NCBI GenBank assembly: GCA_016280915.1 | Contig: JAEEHQ010000016.1 | Span: 1-64,000 of the forward strand | DNA from: Bacteroidales bacterium | GTDB taxonomy: Bacteria; Bacteroidota; Bacteroidia; Bacteroidales; P3 | Reading direction: 5' to 3' | Length of the DNA: 64,000 nt | Part shown: in pieces, positions 1-9,399 of the stretch | How the letters are laid out: each line of letters opens with the position of its first letter | How positions within the stretch are numbered: the stretch's first letter is position 1 | Program-made: the position numbers and the translations under genes | The notes under the pieces: model-generated | Seen by the model: only the letters and a program-made list of their open reading frames with translations | Told to the model about the DNA's origin: nothing | Databases searched by the model: none

Positions 1-1
1 C

Positions 2-223
2 AAGATTGGCGACAAAAGCGGTGCCATCGACAAGGCAGGCAACCTCATTATCGATGTTCGTTTCGACAATCTGCACTCCTTCTCCGAAGGTCTTGCCTAC
101 GCCCGTATCGGCGACACGCACGGCTTCATCAACCCCTCCGGCATCTTCGAGATACAGAAGCCCGTGACCAAGGCAACCCTAATTGACAAACTGATGAAAC
201 GGGGCAACTGGCTTCGTTGGTAG
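2..223 (+). CDS. WG-repeat protein, C-terminal part (cut by window start)
   Basis: The open frame enters from the left edge and ends at a TAG, giving the last 73 residues of a longer protein. It shows the pattern of WG (KWG) repeats: GDKSGAIDKAG, a hydrophobic strand and FDN, then FSEGLAYARIGDTHGFINPSG. This is about one and a half repeats of the usual 20-25 residue unit. WG-repeat proteins are common secreted or surface proteins in Bacteroidota, and their molecular role is mostly unknown. The N-terminus, and so any signal peptide, lies outside the window. The repeat class is fairly sure; function is not assigned. Confidence 0.7.
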   Translation, partial: KIGDKSGAIDKAGNLIIDVRFDNLHSFSEGLAYARIGDTHGFINPSGIFEIQKPVTKATLIDKLMKRGNWLRW

Positions 224-269
224 AGCACGAGAAATGGAAGACAAACTTGCACGTGGATTCCTGTTCTTT

Positions 270-287
270 GCGGCGGCATGCCGCCGC
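270..287. repeat. Perfect 18-bp GC-rich palindrome
   Basis: GCGGCGGCATGCCGCCGC is a perfect self-complementary 18-mer about 45 bases after the WG-protein stop and 55 bases before the next gene. It could fold as a strong hairpin in either transcript. There is no T-run after it on the plus strand, so it is at best an atypical terminator or a protein-binding site. Confidence 0.6.
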
Positions 288-341
288 GCCGAAACAACCC
301 CCGCCGAAAGATTGATGCATAACATATAATATAAAAGGTAT

Positions 342-845
342 ATGAAGAAAGCAATCTTGACCCTCGCCGTGCTGTGCAGCATCGGGCTGATGGCCGGATG
401 CAAGGGCGACACCGCGGATGAATCTGCCACCGATACCGTTGCAGAAACAATCAACCAATACAACGCCGATGGCAAAAAGGTCGGCCTGTGGCGGTACAAC
501 GAAGGCGATGTAATGATTACAGAGGTACGCTACGACAACGGCAACGAGTGCGGAGAACTGAAGATGTTCCTTGATGGGAAACTGTTCTGCCATATCAGCG
601 ACATCGAAAGGGTTGACACCACGATTGGAGAGAACACGTTCGAATACAAAGCGCATTACAAGGATTTCGAAGACGGGTCCATCATCACAAAAGAAGGCAA
701 CGGATATTACAACGGATACGAAGGGTTGATACCCGACGGCTTCCTCGGCGTAGGTGACTGGCGCGTCTATGACACGTTGAGCGGCACTTACAAGACCGTA
801 AGCCTCACCGAACCCACCTTCGACGAATCAATACGAATCAAATAA
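342..845 (+). CDS. Small secreted lipoprotein with MORN/YwqK-like start
   Basis: Protein of 167 residues. It begins with a basic residue pair and hydrophobic stretch ending in a lipobox (LMAGC, Cys at about residue 20), so it should be a type II signal-peptide lipoprotein. After a Thr/Asp-rich linker, the segment NQYNADGKKVGLWRYNEGD resembles the G.W...Y.nG motif of MORN/YwqK-type repeats, followed by further beta-rich sequence (EVRYDNGNECGELKMF). No catalytic motif is visible. It sits with a WG-repeat gene upstream and a YD-like secreted gene downstream, all on the same strand. Function unknown. Confidence 0.7.
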   Translation: MKKAILTLAVLCSIGLMAGCKGDTADESATDTVAETINQYNADGKKVGLWRYNEGDVMITEVRYDNGNECGELKMFLDGKLFCHISDIERVDTTIGENTFEYKAHYKDFEDGSIITKEGNGYYNGYEGLIPDGFLGVGDWRVYDTLSGTYKTVSLTEPTFDESIRIK

Positions 846-951
846 CGTTTCGCCAATATATATAATGAATATGGACCCAACCAAATCCCCGACATCACCG
901 TAAGCGATGCCTCAACAAAACCCCGCCTGGAATAGAAAACACATTAAGACA

Positions 952-1740
952 ATGAAGAAGTTGATTGTAGTATGCGCGGCGATAATTTTGATAACTGCCA
1001 ATGCCATGGGACAATGGGGTTACCCATACGCTTCCCAGGCGATATTTGTTCCCATAGATACATCATGGATGGGACTACATGGCATGGTACGCACGGTGGA
1101 GTGGCAAGAGGTTGAGACCCTAGACGACGGTGAGGTAGTTAAAGACACTCTCTATCAACGCTATGACAAGTACGGCCACGTAATAGAAATAGTTAGTCTT
1201 TGGCAAGAAGAATATCCGTGGGCATATATAAAATACAAAGACGGACGAATCAACGAAATGATGTACAAGAGTTGGTCAGACAGTATGCGTATCATCTACC
1301 GATATACGCCCGATGGATGTCCGAAGGAAGTGATATATGACTATTTAGACGGAACGGGTAACGACACCACCTTCATACGTTGCGATGCACAAGGCCGCAT
1401 TACTTCTGAACACGGCAAATTAGCATCCAATGTCAACTATATCTACAATGCCCAAGGATTGTTGGTAAAGCATATCTACGAAAATGGTGACACGCTTCAC
1501 TATATCTATAATGAAAAAGGGCAAATTATTAAAACCATCTATGAGTTTGGGAATATGGTCAGAACCCGCACCTTTGTCCGCAATCAATATGGAGATATAG
1601 TAGACGAATATGTCACCGAAACAGATGGCGAGAAAAACCATCACCACTTCGAATACACTTACGACACCCACAGAAACTGGCTTACTTGTCGCAGCGGAAA
1701 CACCGTCACCACGCGAAAGATAACCTACTACGAACCCTAA
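952..1740 (+). CDS. Secreted YD/RHS-like repeat protein
   Basis: The start is placed at the ATG at 952, where a clean signal peptide begins (MKKLIVVCAAIILITANAMG). The in-frame ATG at 907 would add a charged, unsuited leader. The mature protein of about 240 residues is rich in aromatic beta-strand units such as YDKYGHVIEIV, YNAQGLLVKHIYENG and YNEKGQIIKTIYEFG, which match degenerate YD (RHS-type) repeats. There is no toxin-like C-terminal domain. A protein of the same design is encoded at 10482-11312 on the other strand. Likely periplasmic or cell-surface; role unknown. Confidence 0.7.
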   Translation: MKKLIVVCAAIILITANAMGQWGYPYASQAIFVPIDTSWMGLHGMVRTVEWQEVETLDDGEVVKDTLYQRYDKYGHVIEIVSLWQEEYPWAYIKYKDGRINEMMYKSWSDSMRIIYRYTPDGCPKEVIYDYLDGTGNDTTFIRCDAQGRITSEHGKLASNVNYIYNAQGLLVKHIYENGDTLHYIYNEKGQIIKTIYEFGNMVRTRTFVRNQYGDIVDEYVTETDGEKNHHHFEYTYDTHRNWLTCRSGNTVTTRKITYYEP

Positions 1741-1865
1741 ACAATTCGCATCAACGCATGGCCAATACCCACTCAAAACAACTCCCCGCTCATGAATGCA
1801 GATAATTGACCGAAAAAACACAACAACCGACTAATCAAAAAAACAGACAAAACTATATATAATAG

Positions 1866-2453
1866 ATGAAAATAGCCGTCTTCTGCGGAGCCACGACTCC
1901 CCATAACCCACAATTCGCACTTGCCGCACGCCAGCTTGGAGAACTCATCGCCTCCAACGGCCATTCACTACTCTATGGCGGCTCCAATCTCGGCCTCATG
2001 GGCGAAGTGAGCGGTGCAGCCCTCAAGAATGGTGGTCAAGTCATCGGGGTCATTCCCAACTTTTTCTCTGAGGAGATCATCCAATCGCAACCAGTCACAC
2101 AACTGGTGCGGGTTGCCAGCATGGCCGAACGCAAAGAATACCTCATCGCCCAAAGCGATGCCTTCATCGCTCTCCCAGGTGGTATCGGCACCCTCGACGA
2201 GACCTTAGAAGTAATGGTTGCCAATCAACTTGGATTGAGCCAAAAGCCCATGGGTCTGCTTAACACCAACAACTACTACCAGAACCTGATAGCCATGTTT
2301 CAGCACATGGAAAAAGAAGGTTTCTACAACCTTGCCAACGCCCATTATCTATTCTTGGAAAAAGAGCCCGAACTCCTACTCCAAAGGCTAACCAACTTCA
2401 AACCCAACCCCGACAAAGGCCCCGTTGCCAAACGGCTCCGCTCCAAAGCTTGA
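1866..2453 (+). CDS. LOG-family nucleotide phosphoribohydrolase (TIGR00730)
   Basis: Protein of 195 residues with a Rossmann-like fold: an N-terminal strand (MKIAVFCGATTPHNP), a glycine-rich turn (LLYGGSNLGLMG) and the family signature PGGIGTLDE at about 104-112. The preceding ERK supplies the Arg that pairs with the signature Glu in the active site. Family members hydrolyse AMP-type nucleotides to base and ribose phosphate (cytokinin-riboside monophosphate hydrolases); bacterial roles are usually nucleotide salvage or clean-up. The usual MHERK is MAERK here, a small deviation. The next gene starts five bases after the stop, so the two are probably co-translated. Confidence 0.88.
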   Translation: MKIAVFCGATTPHNPQFALAARQLGELIASNGHSLLYGGSNLGLMGEVSGAALKNGGQVIGVIPNFFSEEIIQSQPVTQLVRVASMAERKEYLIAQSDAFIALPGGIGTLDETLEVMVANQLGLSQKPMGLLNTNNYYQNLIAMFQHMEKEGFYNLANAHYLFLEKEPELLLQRLTNFKPNPDKGPVAKRLRSKA

Positions 2454-2458
2454 TTCTT

Positions 2459-3151
2459 ATGACCAAAGGCTACATCCTTACCAAGTCGAAATACATTCGC
2501 GGCCTGCAATGCGAAAAGGCGATGTACTTGGACGTTTTCAAGCCCAAGTTGGCATTCTATCCACCAGAAGTGTTGGCCAAATTCCGACAGGGACGTATCT
2601 TCGAAAAAAACTTTAAAGACACCTTCCCCAATGGGGTGGACGTCAGTTCGCAGTTGCGCTATCGGATGGAGCAATACCCTGTGCTCACCTCCCAACTGAT
2701 TCAAAAACCAGGCGAGACCGCCCTATTTGAAGCAGGCTTCCTATACAATGACGTGCTGGTATTGGCCGATGTGGTGCACAAGCACGAAGACGGCAACATC
2801 GACATATATGAAGTGAAGAATAGTGCCGCGGTCAGCGACACTTTCCGCAACGATGTCGCCATCCAATACTATGTCATAGCGCACGCCCTACAGGCCATTC
2901 AACCCAGCGATCTATTCTGCAACGGTCTAACTCTAAATCATTTCTATCTGTTATATAACGATGGCAACGATGGTTTTATCAAAGAAGACCTCCTGTTGCA
3001 AGTCGATGCCGCATGCAAAGATATTGAACAAAAGGTCAACCACTTTAAACAAGTGTTATCTGAAGAAGAACCCGTCATGGAGATGTCCGACCATTGCGAC
3101 ACGCCATACGAGTGTCCCTACAAACGCTACTGCAAAAGGCTGAAGAAATAG
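2459..3151 (+). CDS. Stand-alone Cas4/AddB-like Fe-S PD-(D/E)XK nuclease (DUF2779 N-terminal type)
   Basis: I chose the ATG at 2459; an in-frame TTG at 2450 overlaps the previous stop. The 230-residue protein starts with LTKSKYIRGLQCEKAMYLD, the typical opening of DUF2779 proteins. It then has nuclease-core elements: an Asp in VLVLADVV, an E-x-K in YEVKNS, and a following helix with Q-x-x-x-Y-type residues (IQYYVI). Cys18 plus three C-terminal cysteines spaced C-x5-C-x5-C (213, 219, 225) match the four-Cys iron-sulfur clamp of Cas4 and AddB. Known DUF2779 proteins are usually about twice this length with a second nuclease domain; that part is absent. No CRISPR array is nearby. Probable DNA end-processing nuclease of unknown pathway. 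Confidence 0.72.
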   Translation: MTKGYILTKSKYIRGLQCEKAMYLDVFKPKLAFYPPEVLAKFRQGRIFEKNFKDTFPNGVDVSSQLRYRMEQYPVLTSQLIQKPGETALFEAGFLYNDVLVLADVVHKHEDGNIDIYEVKNSAAVSDTFRNDVAIQYYVIAHALQAIQPSDLFCNGLTLNHFYLLYNDGNDGFIKEDLLLQVDAACKDIEQKVNHFKQVLSEEEPVMEMSDHCDTPYECPYKRYCKRLKK

Positions 3152-3153
3152 GG

Positions 3154-4515
3154 TTACTTCATTCCGTTATTTAACTTCCTTACAATCCACAAGATGAAAG
3201 GGATGCTGAAAAGGCATGTGGCCACATCGGCAACGGGCTGGGTAATCATTACTCCCTGCAACCCCATGAAATAAGGGAGAATAAAAAGGGCTGGCAGGAA
3301 GAAACTCCCCTGACGCCCTATACTAAGCAACGTGGAGCGAATGGGCATACGGATAACTTGGAACAACATATTGGTTGTAACTGGCACGGCCACCAAGCCA
3401 AAGGTAACACATTGATAGCGTAGCACCTTAATACCCAATGCCAACATAACAGGGTCTTCGTCGCGATAGCTGCTGATGATTTGGGGCGCCAACACGAATA
3501 GCACAGCAGCAACCGTAAACAACAATATGGAAGAGAATGACATGGCAAAAAGATAAGACTTGCGCACCCGATGGTATAGCTTGGCACCATAATTGAAACC
3601 AGCCACCGGCTGAAAACCTTGGTTGATGCCCAACATAAAAGAGTAGGCAAAGGTCATGGTGCGCGACACAACAGTAAAGGCTGCCACAGTAGAAGCCTCG
3701 CATGCGGGTGCCGCATAACGGGCAGCAGCATGATTGAGACATATAACACTGGCGCAATTAAACAACTGACGGCATAGCGAAGGGAATCCACCCATCAGTA
3801 TTTCATAATAAGCCCGTCCTATGGGATGGAAATTGCGCATGCTGACATGCACACTCTCAGGTCTGGAAGTGCCCCATAGCAAAAGCATCCAACAAGTAAA
3901 CTGACTGATAGCAGTGGCCAAAGAAGCCCCTGCCACACCCATTTTCATCACCACAATGAAGAGTGCGTCGAGACCAATATTGAGGATGGCACCCGAAACC
4001 AAACCAATGGTACCCAAACGAGCATTACCCTGCAATCGCAACTGATTATTGAGTGTGAGAGAAGTCATCATAAAAGGGGTTGCCAACACGATATACCTAA
4101 GGTAATCTGTGGCGTATGGCACCACGTCGGGGGTGGCGCCCAAGAAACGAGCCATCGATGCAAGATTAGGCAGAATGGCAAAGGAGGCTACAAGGCTGAG
4201 GAAGAACGGAGTGAAGAAACCAACCGCAGCCATGGTGGCTGCCGTGGCACGGCGACGCGCCCCCAACTCGCGTGAGATATAGTTGCCAGAGCCATGCCCA
4301 AAGAAAAATCCCAAAGCATTTACCGCCAACATATAGGCAAACGAAACGCCTATACCAGCTGTTGCCTCTGTACTCAGATGACCCACAAAAGCCGCATCCA
4401 CCACATTATAAAAAGAGGTCACCATCATGCTGAGCATCGTGGGAACAGCAAGGCGAAGCACCAACCTCCTCACCGGTGTCTCGGTCATTTCGTGGTATTT
4501 GTCATCCAAATTCAT
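3154..4515 (-). CDS. MATE-family multidrug/cation efflux transporter
   Basis: Integral membrane protein of 453 residues with about 12 hydrophobic segments in two homologous halves. It starts at MNLDDKYHEMTETPVRRLV, an amphipathic N-terminus common in MATE proteins; an ATG eight codons earlier lacks support. The first helix (LAVPTMLSMMVTSFYNVVDA) carries the family's P-T/N...V-D-x pattern. A second-half segment, GINQGFQPVAGFNYGA, matches the conserved QP..G.N.GA loop. It should export organic cations or drugs in exchange for Na+ or H+ in the inner membrane. It converges with the nuclease gene with only two bases between stop codons and no separate terminator. Confidence 0.92.
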   Translation of the reverse strand: MNLDDKYHEMTETPVRRLVLRLAVPTMLSMMVTSFYNVVDAAFVGHLSTEATAGIGVSFAYMLAVNALGFFFGHGSGNYISRELGARRRATAATMAAVGFFTPFFLSLVASFAILPNLASMARFLGATPDVVPYATDYLRYIVLATPFMMTSLTLNNQLRLQGNARLGTIGLVSGAILNIGLDALFIVVMKMGVAGASLATAISQFTCWMLLLWGTSRPESVHVSMRNFHPIGRAYYEILMGGFPSLCRQLFNCASVICLNHAAARYAAPACEASTVAAFTVVSRTMTFAYSFMLGINQGFQPVAGFNYGAKLYHRVRKSYLFAMSFSSILLFTVAAVLFVLAPQIISSYRDEDPVMLALGIKVLRYQCVTFGLVAVPVTTNMLFQVIRMPIRSTLLSIGRQGSFFLPALFILPYFMGLQGVMITQPVADVATCLFSIPFILWIVRKLNNGMK

Positions 4516-4602
4516 CACCCCTAATAACGACAAAAGCAAATATTATTGTACCCGATAGAAAAAACAAAGTGCTTTTATCCAGCCCCCCCCTAATAGTGTA
4601 TA

Positions 4603-4637
4603 GAAAAAAGCCTGGCGACCCGATGGATCGCCAGACC
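4603..4637 (-). terminator. Intrinsic terminator of the Oar-like receptor gene
   Basis: On the minus strand a 7-bp stem (CTGGCGA / TCGCCAG, 10-nt loop, further partial pairing) is followed by a GC and a run of six T. It lies about 55 bases after the stop of the receptor gene at 4691. A separate run of eight C at 4583-4590 lies just beyond it. Confidence 0.75.
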
Positions 4638-4690
4638 TGAACAAATGAATGTTAATCAATATCCTGCATAATTGCAGGAAAAATCAGCAA

Positions 4691-7600
4691 TTAGAAGCGA
4701 TAGCGGACATGCAGCAGCACACTCCAGGTGGAGTAGAAGCTGTTGTAGCTGTTCCATGTGGGCTCGGTGAAGGTGTAAACACCGGCCTTGTAATTCAGGA
4801 TGCTCTCGTTCTTGAGCTGCTGGTAGTTACCCCAACTGCTGTTGAAGAGATTCAGGAGGTTGTTGACATCAGCTCCCACTTCGAGGGTGGTCTGACGGCC
4901 AGCCACATTGAAGTAGAACTCCTGGGTAATATTGAAGTTCACACGGTTGAGCCAAGGAGCCACAGCACCGTTGCGCTTGCTGTACTCGCCACGGTGAGCA
5001 CTCAGATAAGGATCATTGCTGATGAAGGCCTCGTAGGCATCACGGTTCTCGGCACTGCTGAAAGGCATATTGGCAAGTTCTTCCGCAGTGGGAATGTAAA
5101 TCAACTGACTGGTACTAATACCCGTGCTCTGGTCAGTGGTCATCAAGTAGGAATGACGAGCCTGATTAAATGAGCCAACATAGCAGATGTTGGAGCCTTC
5201 GTAGAAGAGGCCCAACTTCGTAGCCGTGCGGGGACCTTCGTAGATGGTATAGCTTGCATTAGCAATCAGACGGTCAGGAGTGACATAGTAGGAATAGCCA
5301 AGTTCGTGGCTGTTGTCGCCATTAACATTGCTGATTTGTGCTAAATTGTATACCTGGTCGCCCGCACCGTCAGTCGCGGAGATGCTAAAGCTGTGGGTAT
5401 AAGCAGCCATCAAGTTAAGACCGAAAGCAAAGTTCTTTTCCAACTGGGCTGTGATTGACCAGTATTGACCATGCAAATCTTTGGCATTATGGAGATAGTA
5501 GCCACCCATCGTACCGCCAGCACTATTTTTAATATTTTCAGAGGTGTAGGAAGCACGTTTTTCGGGTTCACCCGGCAGTTGTACAGAGTCAGCTAATTTG
5601 TAGCCCAGCGTATTAGCGACAACCTCGTTGTAGTTGTATGAATAGAGTCCTTCGAGGGTACCCTTGATGCCAAGAGGCAGCTTCACGTCAACAGCAGCTG
5701 AGGTCTTCCAGCTAGTGGGCATACGAAGGTCTTTCGCCAGAATAGTAGTGCTGGTGGGGGCACTCAGGTCTTGCTGGACAAAAGCATTGCCATTATAGAT
5801 ACTATTGATGATTTCGGTACGGTCGCTGGAGAAAGGAACAACAGGATTGCCAGTAGTCAGGTTAGCGATGTACTGGTACTGTAAAACATTCGAGTTTCCT
5901 GCTGCACTAACCAGCCAAACATTGGGTATACGGCCAGTGAAAAGACCGGTACCGCCACGGACAACAACCTTGCGATTCTTGGTCACATCCCAATTGAATC
6001 CCAAACGGGGTGAGAAATTGACCGTAGTAGCAGGAAGGTCAGCAGTGCTGAGACCACCGAAAGAACTTTCGGGATTGGCGGCAGCAACAGCCTCAAAATC
6101 TTTGTTCAGGTTATTGTTGGGGAAAGAAACGAAGGGCACCTCTATGCGGAGACCGGCAGTCATCTTGAAATACTTGCTAAATTCAATCTCATCCTGTCCA
6201 TAGATGGAAGCCTGCATGTTGTCATAAGTGGGGTAAACATTCTGGGTAGGATCATCCAAATTGGCGTGGGTAATCATGAACGACAGAGGAGCCTGCTTAT
6301 TCTTAAAGGACTCCCATGAGTCGAAAATATACCAACCTGCACCACCCTGCATAAAACCATTCACAATGCGGTTGAACTCAAACTGAGCACCAGCCGTGAT
6401 ATTGTGACGACCTGTTACATAAGAGATTTCATCGGTTACATTGAAGGTATTGACACGACGCAGGTTGTTATAGGTAAAGGGGTCAAGACCAAAGGTAGTC
6501 AGGAAAGCATACTGCCTATTTCCCTCTGCATCGGTGTAAGGCTCCATGATATCAACCGTGGGGAAAACATCACTCGAGCTGCTGCGAGGCTCATTCTGGT
6601 AGGACCAAGTGGCACGCAGCGTGTTGGCAGCCTTACCGCCAAAAAGACGGCTGTTCAACTCAGCTGCCAAGGAGGTGAAGTTCATTTCCTGATAATAACG
6701 AGCAGACTCATAATACAGCGCATAATCAGATTGGCGACCAGCACTATTGCGATTGACCGTGTATTCCACACCATTGATATTGAATTTGGTGTTCGTACCT
6801 CCAATGGGGCTCATAGAGCTGGAAGGTTGGTTGGAACCATGGGTATGGGTATGGCTGAAACGCAGGTTAAACTTATTGTTAGGATTGATAAGCCAGTCCA
6901 AACGTGCCAAGAGTTTATAGTCGGGAGTGCTCAGTGAGTAGCCCTGATAGCGACCCGGGTCATAGCCGTATTCGCTAATCAAGTACTGGCGCATCTCGTC
7001 CATCTGGGCAACAGTAGGACGGTTAAAGGCAGTGCTGCCACCCCACTCGTCATCTGCGCTCTCGCGAGCCTTACGGCTAGAGCCTTCCACGTTGTCGATC
7101 GTATACTCACCGTTCAAGAAGAAGAAGAGTTTGTCCTTGACAATGGGACCACTCAAAGTAAATCCCATCACATTGTTGAGAACCTCGCTATTGGTGAGGG
7201 AATCCTTGCCAACCATGATGCCTCGCACGGCGTTACTGGTGTAGTAGTTATACACCGAACCGTGCCAGTCGTTTCCACCCTGCTTGGTGACGACATTGAT
7301 GGAACTGCCCTGGAAACCACTTTGACGGACATCGAAAGGAGTCAGGTTAATGGTCAGCTGGTCGATAGCATCTAAGGAGATGGGGCTACCGCCTGCAGGC
7401 AGGTTGGAGCCAATGCCGAAAGAGTTGTTGAAGGCTGCACCATCAACCGTAACCGACGATCCACGATAGTTGCCACCACCGGCAGCAAAACCACCACCCA
7501 CAACAGCTGCCTGAGGGGTGAGCTTCATGATGTCGTTCATGCTACGATCTATCGTGGGCATCTTCTCAATGAGCTGATTCCCAATATTGGTACCGGCACC

Positions 7601-8005
7601 GGCATTCTCAATGTTCATGTTGCTGTTAATTCCTTCGGCCGAAACAACCACCTCTTCGAGGGTGTTGGCCACTATTTTCAGGACAGGATCAATCACGACG
7701 GTTGAAGCCAGCGGGGCTTTTATGTCCTTGATGACAAGAGTCTGGTGTCCCATCATCTCGACCTTAATAGTGTAGGGGCCGCCGGCAACGACACCGTTGA
7801 TACGGAAGGCACCATCGCGGTTAGAGAATGCATGATAGACAAGGCCTGTGGGAGTATAGACCGCAGTCACCATAGCATCCTGCACTGGACCATTGGCGTC
7901 GGATACATGTCCGGCAATGGATGAGGTTGTCGACTGAGCCATAGCCGTTGTAGCAAACAGCAGGCTGATGAGGACAACTACAAAACATTTGATAGTTTTA
8001 CTCAT
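4691..8005 (-). CDS. Oar-like TonB-dependent outer-membrane receptor
   Basis: The start is at 8005, giving a signal peptide (MSKTIKCFVVVLISLLFATT...AMAQ); the open frame extends 71 codons further but without a plausible leader. The product has 1104 residues. It has a carboxypeptidase-type regulatory domain at about 25-110 (GHVSDANGPVQDAMVTAVY), a plug at about 130-260 with GGGNYRGSSVTVDGAAFNN, the Oar-family motif SGPIVKDKLFFFLNGEY at about 290, then a long beta-barrel ending in a terminal aromatic strand (VLLHVRYRF). Oar-type receptors take up substrates, or move proteins or peptides, across the outer membrane with TonB energy. No SusD partner is adjacent. It follows a nucleoside-type permease by 82 bases on the same strand. 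Confidence 0.92.
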   Translation of the reverse strand: MSKTIKCFVVVLISLLFATTAMAQSTTSSIAGHVSDANGPVQDAMVTAVYTPTGLVYHAFSNRDGAFRINGVVAGGPYTIKVEMMGHQTLVIKDIKAPLASTVVIDPVLKIVANTLEEVVVSAEGINSNMNIENAGAGTNIGNQLIEKMPTIDRSMNDIMKLTPQAAVVGGGFAAGGGNYRGSSVTVDGAAFNNSFGIGSNLPAGGSPISLDAIDQLTINLTPFDVRQSGFQGSSINVVTKQGGNDWHGSVYNYYTSNAVRGIMVGKDSLTNSEVLNNVMGFTLSGPIVKDKLFFFLNGEYTIDNVEGSSRKARESADDEWGGSTAFNRPTVAQMDEMRQYLISEYGYDPGRYQGYSLSTPDYKLLARLDWLINPNNKFNLRFSHTHTHGSNQPSSSMSPIGGTNTKFNINGVEYTVNRNSAGRQSDYALYYESARYYQEMNFTSLAAELNSRLFGGKAANTLRATWSYQNEPRSSSSDVFPTVDIMEPYTDAEGNRQYAFLTTFGLDPFTYNNLRRVNTFNVTDEISYVTGRHNITAGAQFEFNRIVNGFMQGGAGWYIFDSWESFKNKQAPLSFMITHANLDDPTQNVYPTYDNMQASIYGQDEIEFSKYFKMTAGLRIEVPFVSFPNNNLNKDFEAVAAANPESSFGGLSTADLPATTVNFSPRLGFNWDVTKNRKVVVRGGTGLFTGRIPNVWLVSAAGNSNVLQYQYIANLTTGNPVVPFSSDRTEIINSIYNGNAFVQQDLSAPTSTTILAKDLRMPTSWKTSAAVDVKLPLGIKGTLEGLYSYNYNEVVANTLGYKLADSVQLPGEPEKRASYTSENIKNSAGGTMGGYYLHNAKDLHGQYWSITAQLEKNFAFGLNLMAAYTHSFSISATDGAGDQVYNLAQISNVNGDNSHELGYSYYVTPDRLIANASYTIYEGPRTATKLGLFYEGSNICYVGSFNQARHSYLMTTDQSTGISTSQLIYIPTAEELANMPFSSAENRDAYEAFISNDPYLSAHRGEYSKRNGAVAPWLNRVNFNITQEFYFNVAGRQTTLEVGADVNNLLNLFNSSWGNYQQLKNESILNYKAGVYTFTEPTWNSYNSFYSTWSVLLHVRYRF

Positions 8006-8087
8006 AATACAGTTTTTGTTTTTTAAGTTTATAAATGATTGAATTGACAATTTGTTCTGAATATGAAGTCGATCAGGTTGAAGAGGG

Positions 8088-9365
8088 TTATCTCTTGTTC
8101 TTTTCGGGGAATTTCTCTTCTGTAAAAAGGAGCGCAAACAGCACAGCCACCACCAGCGCATAACCAGCAAAGGCCAACCATGCCGAACTCCAACTGGGAG
8201 TGGCGGCGGCAAGCACAAAATGGTCTACCACCTTTCCTGCTGCCCATGTGCCCAAAGTTGCACCCAGGCCATTGGTCATCAGCATAAAAAGGCCTTGGGC
8301 TGAAGAACGAATATCGTCCGACGTGGTGTATTCGACATACAGGGAGCCTGAGATATTGAAAAAGTCAAAAGCAACCCCATAAACGATACAGCTGAGGACG
8401 AGCATCCACACACCACTGCCTGTGTCGCCAAAGCCAAAGAGACCGAAACGCAATACCCATGCCACCATGGAAATAAGCATCACCTTCTTGATTCCAAACC
8501 TACGCAGGCAGAAAGGAATAAGCAGTATGCAGAGCGTCTCCGACAACTGACTCAACGAGATAAGGGCGTTGGCATTGTGTGCCCCCCACGTATTGGCAAA
8601 CTCCGGCACCTCCCTAAAATGGGTGATGAAGGTGTTGGCATAGCCATTGGTGATTTGAAGGGAGGCTCCCAAAAACATCGAGAAAAGAAAGAAGACGGCA
8701 AACTTAGGCTCTTTGAAAAGCTTAAAGGCACTGAGGCCCGAAGCTTCGGCAAACGACTTCGACGGCTTGCCCTTCCCCAGGCAGGGACAAGCGGGTAGCG
8801 TGAGGGCATAGCAGCACAGCACCAAACTCAACGCACCCGAAAGCAAAAACTGCTCGTGGGAATGCTGAAACTGAACGCCACTCCCGTTGGTGATGAAATT
8901 CACGGCCAGCATGCAACAAATAAAGCCTATGGTACCAAAAACCCTGATTGGGGGGAAATGCTTCACCGAATCCAACCCCGCCACATCCAATCCTGTGTAT
9001 GCCACCGAATTGGCAATAGCAATGGTGGGCATAAAGAATGCCACACTAATTGCATGCAACACAAAGAATGGCACAAACTGGACATTCCCCACATTCGTCA
9101 TCGCATAAACACCCGCACCCATCATGAAGAGTCCCGCAATGCCATGGCAGATCGACAGCACTTTCTGTGCCTGAATCCATTTGTCGGCCACAATGCCCAT
9201 CAAGGCAGGCATGAAGATGGAGACAATACCCTGAATGGCAAAGAAAAGCCATATCTTATCGGCCAACCCTGCCCCATACAAAAATCCGCCCATGGAGGTG
9301 AGATAAGCTCCCCAAACGGCGAACTCCAAAAAATTCATTACAATGAGGCGTAACTTGATATTCAT
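8088..9365 (-). CDS. MFS permease of the nucleoside:H+ symporter (NupG) type
   Basis: 425 residues, 12 predicted membrane segments. The N-terminus MNIKLRLIVMNFLEFAVWGA matches the opening of NupG/XapB-type permeases, followed by FFAIQGIVSIFMPALMGIVADKW, the loop 2-3 motif of this family. These carry nucleosides with protons across the inner membrane. The C-terminus is short and basic (EEKFPEKNKR). The downstream gene on the same strand is the Oar-like TonB receptor, so the two could form an outer/inner membrane uptake pair. A minus-7 promoter element lies at 9400-9407. Family assignment is good; the exact substrate is inferred. Confidence 0.85.
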   Translation of the reverse strand: MNIKLRLIVMNFLEFAVWGAYLTSMGGFLYGAGLADKIWLFFAIQGIVSIFMPALMGIVADKWIQAQKVLSICHGIAGLFMMGAGVYAMTNVGNVQFVPFFVLHAISVAFFMPTIAIANSVAYTGLDVAGLDSVKHFPPIRVFGTIGFICCMLAVNFITNGSGVQFQHSHEQFLLSGALSLVLCCYALTLPACPCLGKGKPSKSFAEASGLSAFKLFKEPKFAVFFLFSMFLGASLQITNGYANTFITHFREVPEFANTWGAHNANALISLSQLSETLCILLIPFCLRRFGIKKVMLISMVAWVLRFGLFGFGDTGSGVWMLVLSCIVYGVAFDFFNISGSLYVEYTTSDDIRSSAQGLFMLMTNGLGATLGTWAAGKVVDHFVLAAATPSWSSAWLAFAGYALVVAVLFALLFTEEKFPEKNKR

Positions 9366-9399
9366 CTACTTATCCTTATTACAACAACAATAGAAAGTG

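Noticed and set aside
2459..3151. Calling the nuclease a CRISPR Cas4
   Set aside because: No repeat-spacer array, Cas1 or Cas2 is in the window. The opening motif fits DUF2779 better than Cas4.
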